A DNA stretch of 64,000 nucleotides, taken from assembly GCA_013350335.1 (NCBI GenBank), contig CM023534.1, forward strand, positions 10,383,542 through 10,447,541, in the 5' to 3' direction. Shown here piece by piece: positions 1-13,900 of the stretch. Position numbers and translations under genes: made by a program. Source of the stretch: Chimonanthus salicifolius. Taxonomy: Eukaryota > Streptophyta > Magnoliopsida > Laurales > Calycanthaceae. The number at the start of each line of letters is the position of its first letter. Within the stretch, counting starts at the first letter, position 1. A model generated the notes under the pieces. It did no database searches and was not told the DNA's origin. It was given only the letters and a program-made list of their open reading frames with translations.

Positions 1-3000
1 ATTCGAGGGCTGTATAGGGGGTTTGGCTTGTCAGTCATGACATATTCCCCATCCAGTGCTGTATGGTGGGCAAGTTATGGTTCAAGCCAGCGCTATATTT
101 GGAAGTAAGAGTTTGTTACGAGTTTTTTTTTTTTAATTTTTAATAATTAGCTGCTTGTGCAGTTGATGCTGGTTATGTTAAAAAAAAAAATGTCTAACTA
201 GAAATCTAGGTTGTGGAAAGCATTGTTATTATTTGCCGTATGCCCTCTTCTATGACAATACTCCAAGTTACCATTCAAACTAGCAGGAGCAGCAGCTGTT
301 AATAATTTAATGATATTACGTAACAAAAGTTACTTTTTTGTGACAGATGAGAACTTCTTATAGATAAAAATATCTTCATATACGTGTCTATGTATCGTAA
401 CCCAAATCACAGTTGGATTTAATATTTTGGTAAATCTGGTTTTCCATCATTTCTCCTGTGTGTTATCCTGTAAAATACAATTCTAGCATTGGTAGTGTAT
501 TTCTTCTTAACTCTTACATTTATACCCAAATCAACATTGTCAATAAGTGCTGGTGATGATCAACATTGTCAATAAGTGCTGGTGATGATCAACATTGTAC
601 GCTCAGCTGCTTTTTCTCCTTCCTCTTTGTGAAGTCTTGTTGATCTTTAATACCCCTTTCAATGCTCACCTAGAGTGCCTTTAATAAAATCATTTGTTAC
701 CATCTTCAGGGGAAAAAAAAAAGAGTTGGGACAGAAATGTCAGAAAAGTGTTGTGCCTCAGGAGGTAGTGCCCAACTACCAAGCTGCTTCAAGTGCATTA
801 TACAATGAAAAAAAATATTGTGCAAAAATATTCAAATTGATTATGATTTAGGCTTTGTCCAAATCCTCTATAGGAGTTTATGCTCATGCTTGAATAATTC
901 TGCTCTAATGTGAGTTCATCATCGTAGAAACCTTTCGCTGATTCTCATTAATACGTTTTGCTGACATATACCTTTTCAAAATTTCCTTATTGTATGGGTT
1001 TATAGGCTCTTGGGCTACAGTACTGATAATAATGAACATATTCCGAGCCTGACGTCCTTGGTGCTAGTTCAAGCGACTGGAGGAATTGTGGCTGGCGCTG
1101 TGGCATCATGCATCACAACCCCTTTGGACACCATCAAGACACGATTGCAGGTGTTTTTCAGTTCTTGTCAAGCGAATTATTATCCTGGATATGTTCTTGG
1201 GCCTCAGTTGTCATCTGCGTTGCCCATATTTTGTGATCTGGATGGCTGATCTTATATTCCCCACTATGGCAGATCAGGCTCCAAAAGCAGACTAGGTTTG
1301 AAGATCATAATTATCCAATTTTTCATAACCAAAGCCAGAGGATGCTATACCACTTGCAAGTCACGTACTAGTTAAAATAGATGGATAAATTAATAAGCCC
1401 TTGTATTTTTACTGCCATCCAACATAAATGGTAGTCTTTAAACCCTAAATGAGATATTCCAAGAATTGGTCCCTAAATGGGTTTGATATATTTTTGCTCA
1501 ATGGAAAAGGAAGAGTTTTATCTTTACCATAATACTGACTAAACTAAGAGGCAGGAATATGCAAATGGACACTATGATTATTTTAAATTAAACAGAAATT
1601 AACATTTTAAGTAGTCTATGTCTCGTCTTCACAAGTGCTTCCTTTTTTTCTGTGCTAAGAGATGCAAGTTTGGAAGCAGATTCTTTGGCCATAGATAGTC
1701 TCTAATTCATATGTAATCTTTGAAATACCTTCCCTTCGTTGTAACTTGTGTTTCTTCATAATAACATTTTTAATCTTTATAAGAGAAGTTATATTTTGAT
1801 CTTCAAATTTTACATTTTTTATTTAAATTTATTCAAATATTTTGCTAAATTCACAAGATCCTATGCTTTTGGATTTGCTAAATTGGACATCTTGTGCCTA
1901 TGTAACCATTGGATTTAGCTGTCCATAATCATTTTTGTAGAAAAGCAAGCATTTACGAATGGGGATAGAGGAATGCAAACTATATTTGCTATAAGATATG
2001 GTTGAAGAGGATCTCTTCGGTTTATGTTTGTATCAGTATGACATGAAATTTTGGTGGTTCATCTAGTGGTGCTTGTTTTGGACCTGCATTCTTGAAAAGA
2101 GAGGACATGAAGAATAGCCCACATGCATGCATATGCAGTCTGTCCATACAATGAGTGGTGTAACCTGTTTTTCATAGTTACCGTGTGATATAGGCTCCAG
2201 TGGACATATTCCATGATTAGTTTCAGATGGATAACTATTAATGATAATCCTATTTGTTTTAGAAAATTCATTATATACGTTATAGTGATCATGATTCTTT
2301 TTTGATAATTGAGATATGATTCAAATGAAAGAGAGCACATAGTGTGCACTATACGTAGCCCACAACATCTAAAGGGCACAAAGCAAATGACTGCTAACAC
2401 CTAAACCATAAAGCACCTTAATAGAATGGACTGAATTTTTGTAAAAAAAAAAGGGGCACCTCTACATCCCCATGGGAAATGACAAAATAAAAGAATTTCT
2501 GTTCCACTAAACTGAAAGGTTAAGAAATCCTTAAATCCTTATGGTTTCATTCTAAAATATTTCAATGAGAAATTCTCATTCTTTGTTGGTTTATTGTGTT
2601 TTTTTTCTTCCCTTCCCCTTTTTTCCAAGAAAATTTGAACCATGTTAAGAAAGTACCTATTTGAAAACTCACAATTGTTGGAGACTTTGTTATCAACTTA
2701 CAATGGCTTTTGGCTATAAGGATATTGTTTTTGCTTTGCCAATTTGACTATCCTCAACTTGATCACATAAAAGTAATGATTGTAGGTTTAATTTTAAAAT
2801 TATTTTCATGTTTTGCAGGTAATGGACCATGAAAAAAGAGGAACTACTGCAAGACAAGTTGTCAAAAGATTGATTATTGAGGATGGCTGGAAAGGTTTAT
2901 ATAGAGGCTTGGGCCCAAGATTCATCAGCATGTCGGCTTGGGGAACCTCAATGATATTAGCCTATGAATACCTGAGTACGTAGTTGCATCTCATCCTTAC

Positions 3001-3733
3001 TATATTCTAGATTATCTTTTGATTCTATTTGTAAGTGCTGCTCCATTGCTATTGGTAATAATGTTACCATTTTGGTGGACTGATGCTTCTTGGACTTGGC
3101 GACCTACATGTGATTTGAGTCCACACCATTTCTGCTGCCAGCCTAGTTTTTGTTTGTGTTTACTAAGCCATTTTACACAAAAAGGTTGCTCAGCCTTGGG
3201 TTAAGGATATCAACAATACTTGCCTATCCTTGGGAAGCATAGAGGAAATGTCTCCTGTTTTCCTCATCGTAGAAAGCATGCCTTAAGATTCATTAAATAA
3301 GAATATGAAAAACTATCAATCCAGTTATGAGTATTGCCATTGGATTTTCAACTGATCTTCTTCACCCAAACCGAGCTCATGGGGAGATTTGAATTCAATA
3401 TGGCAATGGAATTAATCTGATCAGAATAACAAAGGGATTCATTCCAAAACAAATATGTAAAGTGCAGATTCTACTTGCCTCACCACATATTTTTCTGTTC
3501 TTTTGCCTGTTCATGATCACAGCCCCTGAAACCTTCTATACAACTTCAACTTTGAAATGTTTCTTGTTTACATCAGATCATGTAAAACCATTTTGCAAGT
3601 GTTCAAAGCATTTATAATTTGGAATACAGCCATGGACATCCTAAAATTTGTATCACACAAACTTAGTTGGGCAAGCTTTTATTGACCCTTTCTATTGACA
3701 GAGCGTCTATGTGCGAAGGATGAGAAGTTCTGA
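1..3733 (+). CDS. Mitochondrial substrate carrier, SLC25A44-like, 3' part (4 exons)
   Basis: Exons are 1-104, 1006-1150, 2819-2975 and 3702-3733 (TGA). All introns are GT-AG and the phases join without a break, giving the last 145 residues; family proteins have about 300-330, so the N-terminal half is outside the window. Exon 1 encodes the end of carrier repeat 2 (LYRGFGLSVMTYSPSSAVWW). Exon 2 holds the repeat-3 signature PLDTIKTRLQ, matching the family motif Px[DE]xx[KR]x[KR]. Exon 3 gives EDGWKGLYRGLGPRF, and the protein ends LKRLCAKDEKF. Carriers of this family sit in the inner mitochondrial membrane and exchange small metabolites. The nearest group I recognise is SLC25A44 (human member: branched-chain amino acids) and Arabidopsis At5g15640; the plant substrate is not shown by the sequence. 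Intron 1 contains a 29-bp tandem repeat. Family assignment is secure, substrate unknown. Confidence 0.9.
531..598. repeat. 29-bp tandem repeat in carrier intron
   Basis: Two identical 29-bp units (531-559, 560-588), each starting TCAACATTGTCAATAAG, followed by the first 10 bases of a third. The repeat is wholly intronic and has no visible effect on the splice sites. Confidence 0.9.
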
Positions 3734-6700
3734 TCTGTTTGAGTAAATGCGACTCTCTCCATAAACCGGAATTTTGAACCATTCGAATTTCAGTTGTGAC
3801 CAGTAGTAAAGATGGCTGAGCTGTGAAAGCACCATTGAATGCTGGGAAGCTCAAAGAACTGGTGTCAAAAAGACACAGCGGCAATGACTGTTGTTTCTGC
3901 ATGGATGGGGATTGAAGTGCCTCTGGCCACCCCCATTTAGTAAGCATTCACAGGTTGAACTATGATTCTTTGTGATGTATTTTCCTTTCTTTTTCAATGA
4001 TTAATTATATGAAAATTGCTCATTGAATCATTATTTTTAGCTAACCATGTAATAAGTGCAATCTTAATCAAGGGTTTCCTTATATTTAATCGTTTGTGTT
4101 TTATGAGCTCTTTCAAGTTTCTAATGCTTGTTGTATCTGATTTGTACACAAGTACATTTAGAAATTGGTGGTCCAATTCCAACATTAGTGAATAGTATTG
4201 GCATAATAGAACCAAGCAGGTGGATCAAGTGGTCGAACTCAAAAGGAAAATCATTATTGATAGTCCAAGATCATAGATATAGATAGAACTGCCATTGTAT
4301 CTTTTGAATAGCAGACTAAATGAAAAAAATCATTGCTACACTTAGCAATGAAGCACTAGAAGTCCACATATGACAAAGCTTTTGTTGTGGTTTAAACAAG
4401 CACTAGTCCTAGCAAAGGAAGTACAGTGAAAGGTATGATCCATGCATATTGATATGCATATTTCATCAGAAAATCAATCTTGTATTAGCAGGAAGATTTC
4501 TAATGTGAATTGGGACTGCATTGGCATCTCAGGTGAGTTCGTGACTGTCATACCAACCCTCATGGATTATTAATATAAATAATATATGGATGCCTTTTGC
4601 AACATCTTGAGCAATCTGCCACTCCAAAAGGCCCAATGAGAGGATTTCTCTGTTTCCAATACATTGGCTGATGCACATCAACCTTCTGATTTTCCAGTAC
4701 GCATTGTTTGGAATTAGATCAATCTGTGGCTAGGCTTTGCAGGATCAAACCTGGCTGATCTCTAAATTGGGCTGGCCTGCATAAGGATTAAGTTCTGTGC
4801 TTCTACTTAATACTTATTAAGGTCATTTGCCAGGCTGGATTTGCTTTGTCGAGGCTTCGTTGATAGATGCATGAAATTCACACCCTATTTACTTGTGGCC
4901 ATGGAAATGAGATTGAACTGGGCCTCTGCATCTACAGGAAGGGCAAATATGTTTTGTTACAATAGGACCTTAAACAATCTAAGCCCATCGAGAATCACAC
5001 TCCTGTGTTCCACATTCTCTACTTAGGGGGAAGAACTTTCCAACTCTGCAAGTCAGTTGGTCATTTTTTTTTTCAACTACAAATGTACCCATACCAACTT
5101 GATATGCGTCAATGATTTCCAAAATAGTGGGCTGTTGCACCATGAAGTTCTAGTTCTGTATGTATTTATTTTCTTCTTAAAATACTACTTATTTCAGACA
5201 CTCAAAATTTCACCTGTGCCCGGGTTCATTTGCTTTGGAGAACAGCCAAACAGGTGGAAACTATTCTTGGAAACTATATATTCTTCTTCTTTTTCCAATT
5301 TCCACGACTATTTGATGATTTTCGGTCTTCAACATGTGTAACTGTTGGGTCTGATGGCCGTGTGCCTTTACAGTAAGTTAGCTTGATATACATTTCTAGT
5401 GATCCAGCGTCAAGGGTCAATCAAACAACTAGGATGACCAAGTGACTATTTACAGTGCCTGATCATTGACCATAACCTTCAAACTCTAGTAGAGGCGATT
5501 TTAGAGGCGTTAGAAAGAGAGTCAGAGAACTATGTAACAGGAATATGGATTGAAGCAAAAAAAAATAATTTCACACATTATTATCGTACTTTAGATTATT
5601 TAAGAGTCAGAAATAAAAAAATGATAAAAATTTGAAAATGGTCATTCTTTAAGAGAAAATTAGTAGACTCCATTTTCTATATTTATGGAATTTTTGAGAT
5701 TTTTTCTACAATTTTTTCAAAATATTTTAAATTCTCAATTTTGTAACGTCAAACTTATATTTAAATATTTAAATGACTGTAAAATAATAATAAAATTATA
5801 TATTAATGAATCTTAGAATTTTCTGTAATTTTTTTAAGAACTTTTATTAAAAGATATATTCAGAGAAGAGAGAAATGTATCAATCAATACATACCGGCCG
5901 AAACAATAAGGCCGTCTCGACAGCACATAATGTTCGGCCGATATTTTAATCACTGATTTGAACCCACTGCTTTCTACTTGAAATCAAGTTGCAGAACCAC
6001 TGCTTTTTACTTGAGATGTCAATGAAAAAAAAGATCTACAGACATTGCCAATCTAACTGCTATCATTTTTAATTAACCATTTGTGGTGCAAGATGGCTAC
6101 TAATTACTAAATACACTCTAGACTTAATTCCTGTTTTTCTCCTACCATGTATATGTCGGTGAACCACAGAGTATCTAGGAAAGCATGAAGCAACTACCTC
6201 AACTATTCTTTTTTCTATGAGAGATACCTATGCCACTAAGCTTTTTCAAAACTCTTTAATATCTGATATTGGTAGGTTTTGTAAAAAATATGAATAGGAG
6301 AAATATATCGACCGATATTCGAATATCAACCAATATCTCGTATTAAAAAATACTATGTCTCTATTAATTCTCTATTTCTTATAGTATAATTTTCTTTTCT
6401 TCATTTGAATGAATCCCTTCCACTACTTGGGCTCGATTTCAAACAAGTACTATTTTTATTTCTCATTCCTTTTGAATTCTATTTTTGTATTTAATCATGT
6501 TGACAATGCAGATTGCCATTTGATTATATTAATTAAAATCAACAAGCATTATTGTTTTTCTAATTACACTTGTAAATTTGACTACTAAAATCATTTGACT
6601 TAAGTAAATTTTAAATGAAATTTTGCCAAAATGGAAAAGATTGAGCTATCTCTCAATCTATCCAATTGTATTTTACTGTTTCAACAAATACTTAAAAAAT

Positions 6701-7940
6701 AGAAAACTTCATAATTGATTTGAACCCATTATTTATTGTACAATTACTCCACACTTATTTTAATAACTCAATAATTAGATAATAATTGATATTTATACTT
6801 GATGGAAAACAAAATTTACTTAAAATTTCTTCTTTTAAAAAAAAATTATATATAAAAATACATGTGGCTCTACAAGGCCAAGAGCAATTATGTCCCATAG
6901 GCAATGTCTTCCAGAGAAAAATCTCTTATCAAATTACATCTCTTTCCAATCGACCAATATCATGACCATTGATGTATCCTACATTAAGCTCTTGCCCTTA
7001 AAACCAGTCTTGCGGCATTCATTTGAACACTAACCATCATCAAATTTAGGTTCAAAACCCATTTCGTTTTTTTTTCTTTTTTTGAAAAGTGGATCAAAGG
7101 CCATTTCTAGCTGTTAGATTTAAATTTAATAATATTTATAGTGCGATGGTCTTTAATTTCAATGCAATTTGATAGAATAATCAAAATTTTAATCTCATTT
7201 TTATTTAAAAGAACCTCAAAATTTCAAACTTAGTATGAATGAAACCCATTGGCCACAACATGTCACATGTCAAAAATATGATTTTTGTTATTTCAACCTA
7301 AAACAAAATTTTCTCAGAAAATTGAACCCTCAAATAAGAGAAACAGAAGAGTATTTTAACATAGTTACTCTATTGTCAAATAAGCGGCGCCCTCCACACT
7401 CTCTTTCAGGGTGTCATTTGTCAAAATGAAGGGAAAAAAGCAACAAATGGATAAGGTATTAGGAAAATAAGTCATGAAAAGTTAATGGCCTAAAACAGTA
7501 ATTTTTTCAACATCTAAATTATAAATTAAAATGATTATTGAAAGTAAAACTTATTATCCCTTACTACGTTTCTTACACATCCCAACCCCAAAGATGTGTA
7601 ACCCAGTTTATCAGTATCATTTTCGACATGAGTGAAAAGCTATAACATGGTTTACAAGTCTCTCAGTCATATATGAATCCTTCTAGATGATGCACTTCTT
7701 TACTGCTACATTTGCTTCTTGCATTAGTTTCCAAGCTTCTGTCTGTGTTGTTTCTGTAACTCTGCTACGGGACTATGAAGAATTTCTGACAAAAATGAGA
7801 GGATTACAAAATTCCCTACTCTGCTGTATGAGTGCTGCTCATCCTGATGCCAAAAATGATGACAGATTTACACAGATAAATGGATGTTCTTTCTTTTCTT
7901 TTTCCACCCAATTGGTTACTGCCTCAGCACAGTGCTTGTG
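3734..7940. other. Intergenic region, carrier to ERO1
   Basis: The stretch lies between the carrier stop codon and the ERO1 stop codon on the other strand, so it holds both 3' UTRs. It is AT-rich, has only short unrelated open frames and contains no recognisable gene. The only local oddity is a GC-rich pair of GGCCG-containing motifs in opposite orientation at about 5890-5945, perhaps a decayed transposon end. Confidence 0.6.
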
Positions 7941-10900
7941 CTACATACTACTCATGGTAGTAGGCGAGGAAACTTGTTGTTCCATGATTTTTTGAACTGA
8001 GGGGCCCATCTCATGTACCAATTTGATGGATTCCGAGAGTCGATTGAGAAGGTTCACCAGGGCAATCACTTCATTCCTTTGAAGCTGCAGCTGGACAGCA
8101 AACAGATTATGTTAGTAAATTGGGCACACATCTCTCTCTCTCTCTCTCTCTCTCTTCATTCATGTGAGGTATTTAATGAATGAATGTTCAGCATTTGCTC
8201 CATCCAAAATTGTATATATATGGGAGAACCTCATGGTTGAAATAACTCACATTTGGGCCCACAGGTGTGTACATAGTCCAAAAATCTAATTGGGACACAA
8301 CCCAAACATGGATCAGACTAGCCATGAACCTTATGGTTAATTTGGCTCATAGTTGGGCCCGTAGGTGTGTAGATAGTCCACAAATCCAATTGGGACACAA
8401 CCAAAACATGGAGAAGACTAGCCTAAGCCTATCTGGACTTCGCTGAGTTTTTCAACTGGAAATCCCATCAAGGTAAGTTGGATTGACGAAGTCTTAATCG
8501 AGATTTTGGACTAAGAGTGCGAGAACTCACATATTTCATTTCTAGATGATCCTTACCATCCTAAGTACCCTTTTACTTATTTATGAGCAATGCCATTTCT
8601 TTTTCATTTTTTAATTTAACATTCATTTACATTCTATGTTACTTTGATTCTTTGAGATTGGCAACATATCCATATTGGACATGTCTCTGTGTTTGATTCT
8701 TCATGGATTCATGGATTCTTCTAGTACAGGCTTAAAAACATTTACATGGTGAAAATATATTACTCTTTTCTTCTTTTGAAACTTGGCTGAAATATTGGTA
8801 AGTTCATTAGTTGATTGTTTTGAATAAAATTGGATACTAATTATGAAAATTATAATTTGTTACTTTTATGTTAAAGTAAATATATATTTAAACTTATTCA
8901 AATATTATGCTGCATCTAGAAAACCTGTGTTTTGTGGTTTGTTAAACTAAATTTGTATGGATTTGTGGTAAGAATCAACTTACAGGCTGAATCACATGTT
9001 CATGACCATTAACCGAGAAAAGGATCTTCAATGCAGTTCCAAGACCAAGAACCTGAAGCTTTCCCCAAAGTCGGCACTTCTCGCATCCAACACAGTCCAT
9101 CAATGCACTGAAAAATGGAGAACAGATTAGCTATGTTTGTGTATTTCTTTGCAGGCACTAAAAGCACAACTAAAGGTTGCTATGCTGATGAAAATTTAGT
9201 CTTCCACATCTGACCATTCTGGAAACTTGAAATCCATGGCACAGTGATGTAGACTATTTATGTGATGTAGACCCCAAGTGTCACCTCTCAAGAAAAAAGA
9301 TGTAGATCCCAAGCATCTACTTAGTTGGATTTACTTTAAAATAAGACCATTGCTATTTATTGTATTCTATCCTAACAGTCCATTTGTAGGCTAAGAAGTG
9401 AAAGGATGGGATCTTTTGATGTATCTTTTCGTACGGCTCATCAAATCAACAGTTTGCATGGGCAAAAAATGTGTTTTTGCCTAAGCATTGGACCATATAG
9501 TTTCTCAAACATGTATGGCTTGCTACCATTTCCAACTCCACCACGGGGGAGGGTGGGAGGAGGAACCCAGTCCATTACATCACACCCCAGAATGCAAGAA
9601 ATCTCCAGAACAGAATATCCTAAGCTATGGTCCAGAGATTGAAGGCCAAGGAAAGAAATTGAAAATCTAGTGCAACATTCAACGAAGGAGAAAAGAGAAG
9701 AGAGGCAGATTCTTCGCATGTCCTAAACTTGTTCCTGTGGCCTATCAAAGCAAAAATCAGAATCACCGGACCACGGGTCACAAATGTTCAGAATTGGGTC
9801 ACTAGAAAATAAAAAATAAAAAATAGAAAATAGAAACTGCAACAGAGAAGTCCTTGACTACTCAATCACAACTGAGATTTAGAACATTCTGTATTACTTG
9901 CAGAGAAAAAAAACCTGATGTTTCTAAATTGCTTCTGTATCTTCTGTATAAGTTCTGGCCCACTTTCGCCTTGCCATAACTTGGCTTCATCAAATGGCAA
10001 TGGACAAGCAGCTTGTAACTTCTGGTTATATAGAAGCTGTCTTATCAACGATTGTGCTTTCAGGTCCTCTGTGGGATTAGCAGTTTCATACTCAGCTTCT
10101 TCCAAATAATCAGCTGCCTGGAACAAGTGACAAGCAAGAAACAGGCAATTTAGGTTAAATACATGGCATCATGACCATATGGACAAAGAGACATTCCTGT
10201 TGTATAGCATTAACAGCAAAACAAAGATTTGAGGTCTGCAACACTTGGGGATCTGTTTGGATGCATGGAAAGGAAAACACTCTCCTTCAAAAAATCCATT
10301 TCTAAATAAATATGGGTTGGGCCATTTCTGGCCAAAAGAAGGTTACCTTCCATGAATGTAATCAAAGCCTTAGGAAGTTAGGAACAAAAAAGTTGAGTTG
10401 TTCAATTCTATGTGATTCATTAATGAAAGAATACGCACAAACAAATGAACACACAGAGAGAGAGAGAGAGAGGGGGGGACAGATGTAACAACATCATTAT
10501 ATAAGAGTTTCAGTGCCATACAATCTGTGAAATTTGTAATTTCAGACCAAGAATCTTAGCCATTACAGAACTGTTATAATTAATAGCATTTCAATGCTTT
10601 ACAGTTAATAGCAAAGGAAGCAGCAGGACTGCTTTAGGCTTTAGCACTGTTTAGTCTTCCATAAAGGGGTTCACTAGATTAACAGTGAGACTTGAAAGTG
10701 GGTCGAACTAAGTGATCTTGAGACAAGCATATTTGTATTCATCTTGTTAACAAACATAAGGTTACAAGTCCAAAAACAAGCAAATTCCATGCTCACCTTT
10801 GTCACAGCACGCAGAACAAAGAGAAAAGTGAAGTACAAGTTCTTGACACGATCTGGGTATTGTAATACACGGTCATATAACAGCTCAAGGTTCTGACCCC

Positions 10901-13900
10901 ACTGAAATCAATGGTCAAAACAAATTGTGAGACAACCTATTCTAACACCAGCATGTACAGCATACTACAGATGTAAACATCTGGCATACATGTATAAGCA
11001 GTAGGATCAGAGAGGGTACAATGGAAGAGTGGAACTCAAAAAAATTGACTTCATATGGATGGGCAAGTAACTGATGATGATGATGATGATGATGATGATT
11101 TGGATTGGAGAAGAATTAATAAACTAACCAGGTTTGTAGACTCATCAAGAAGATAATCAGCAGCTATATGTACTGAAATAGAACAATGCAACCCAGATAT
11201 CAATTTATACAACACTCTTTTCTCTGGGCAAATTTCTCCAGAAGGGTCTGCAAAACAAGAACAAATCAGTACAATGAAATGACATGTTAACTGAGTAATA
11301 GATAACAAGCCAATCATCAAGGTATTGAGTACACGAATATCATCATATGTCCAAATCATACTTCATGGAATCTAAAAACTCAGATAAAAAATCAGGAAAT
11401 AAACACATTAAAAGACAAAGAATGATCATGTGCAGGAGACCTGACAGAATATCATGCACTGCATCATCATCACCCATTTTGAAAATCTCATATATTAAAA
11501 TGACAAATGATCACATCAAGGAGATCTGATGGTTATACCACCAGACCTTGGATCTACACCATCCATTTTTAGTGAATATAGAATTTTAAAGTATTTCAAA
11601 ATGAATGGTGGGGGAGAGCTGATGGTATTACCATCAGGTCTCATTCACCATTATTTCTCAAAAAACATTTGACTTAAAAAAAAGATGATATTACATATCA
11701 AGGTACTAATGTCAAATGAACTGTTAGGTAACCATAAACAGAGTTCTATATGTAATTTTTCAACATAAATACAGTTTTTATACATAATTGACAGTAAACT
11801 TTCATAAAAGAAATTACATACTTTGCAGTTTGCACCATACAAACTGGTCCATGTAGAGAAAAAATAAAGCCTTGGGAGACAAGTTCTGTCACTTGCAGTC
11901 CTCTTTTTGGGCCAAGGTAATGCATATCTTGGGCTGTCACCCTTATGGAGTTGAACATACCTGAATCCAATTTCTTTCGAGCATGGAGGGAGTGTCTTGC
12001 ACAGCATTGAAAAAACAGTGAGGACTACTTCATTTGTGCACCTCATTGGACCATAGGAACACCCACCTTTGATACATATGTGTCAGCAGCTTTAAGATGT
12101 GAAAATGAATTGTATAATCCCTAATTAGGGCCTTTGACATGGTGTCCGGATTATTATACAATGGACAAAGACCTTATAAATGCAGTAACAGCTCCTTCCA
12201 AGAGTAAATCTCTTCCCCTCTCTTTTCATGCACTCACTTTCATTTCTTCACATGACCACGCATAATGCTGGTCTTTATCTCTACATAGACTATAAAGGTC
12301 TACGCTATTAAGTATTGACTCCTGTTTAGCAAAAGGTCAGCCAGAACATTCACCTTCCTTCTAACAGCATGAAAGATCAATGTTAACCACATGCCCATGG
12401 CTCTGTCTTATCTTTTTTTTTAAATTTTACTTTATGTTTTGAGAGATGGCTCCTTCTGTTTGCCCAAGCAATTGCATTATCAACAGTAATAACTCACAAG
12501 GGGGGCACTTCAAATTAACCTCGTGTCTTATAAAAAGTTCCACTTTGAGCATTTTCCCATATCAGGCCCAAAAAACCAACTTAGTTGATCCTCATCATGC
12601 TGAGGGGATCTGATGTGGTTGTGCTTTCTTTTTCTATTGATTTTTCTGTGTGCTTGGTTCCGTTACCTTTTCTTTGGCCCAATCTCTTGTTGAGCTTGAG
12701 ATCTATTTATTCTTATTTTTATTACTAAATTTTTTGTTGTCCTCTAAAAAATAAATAAAATAAAATAAGAAGGCCTAACTTCTTGAGCCTCTTAAGATTT
12801 CCCTCATAACATCAAGGCACCCAAATTCCACACCATATCTGAGTACTGCAAAATCTTGCCACCCTTCTTGACAAGCACCCATTTTGAAGTTCTTTACTCA
12901 CACTTTTAGAGGTTGAATGGGATTCTTTCCCCCAATTATTGAAACCCTCCTGATCATTCTTTGCTTTCAAATTGACCATCCAAGCTGGGAGCAATACTTC
13001 CATAAAATGTGTCCCATCTTTTAAATGAATCACTTCCCCAAGGTGGTTTTTTTTTTTCTCCTTTTCTGTGAGAGAAAATTTCTTTTATTGAATAAGAAGC
13101 AAAACAAGAATAATGGGGCCCAGCAAGTGGCTAGACCAAACAGATTGTATGGTATTACAGTCTAAGTTTCAGAGGGCATTACCTTTCAAAAAAAAAAAAA
13201 GAAGTTCCAGAGGGCATTACTACTAACTAACCAAACTCATATCAAAAAGTTCCAGCTGCTATTTAACTGGGATAGAAAAATTCCTTTAAATGAATCAGCT
13301 ACCAGCACCCATTGAATGAGATGCTCTCATTTGAATCACTTCCCCAAGTAATGATGATTTCTATGGAAGACTATACGAGGACATGGTTAACATTGGAGAG
13401 AGGAAGAAAAGAGAATCATCACAAAAGGGTATTGAACTTGAAACTTGCTCAAGTCAAATTGGCTTATCTAAGTTTTGAGTCATGTAGGGAGAGAAAATAT
13501 TCTTATAAAGAGGACAAGAAAAGAAAGTTCTGAACCATGTTATATTGTTGAAAAGTTACAAACTAAGAATTCATCAATAAAGTCAATTTATTCAATGATA
13601 TGTAACCCAATTTACGGACTCACATTTTGGACAGTTCTCTGTGTAAACAGCATCCCATATTCTTCTAGCTGATGGGCCAGCATAGCCAGTGTATCGCTCA
13701 GGGTTTAGTTGGAGATTCACATATGTCATCTCATCTGCAACAGAAAATGAGCTATCTATTAGTGTTTACTTCATACAATTGAAACTCTATGCAGATCTCT
13801 ACTTGCACTAAAACAAAAAGTACCCAAGTAAGAAGGGCTTGCCGAAGCCTGAAGAATATGCAAGATCCGAACCAATGAAGACATGCTATGCTAGTGTCAC

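Noticed and set aside
9441..9719. Overlapping open frames on both strands in an ERO1 intron
   Set aside because: They have no family features, lie between well-supported exons 8984-9107 and 9915-10117, and have normal intronic composition.
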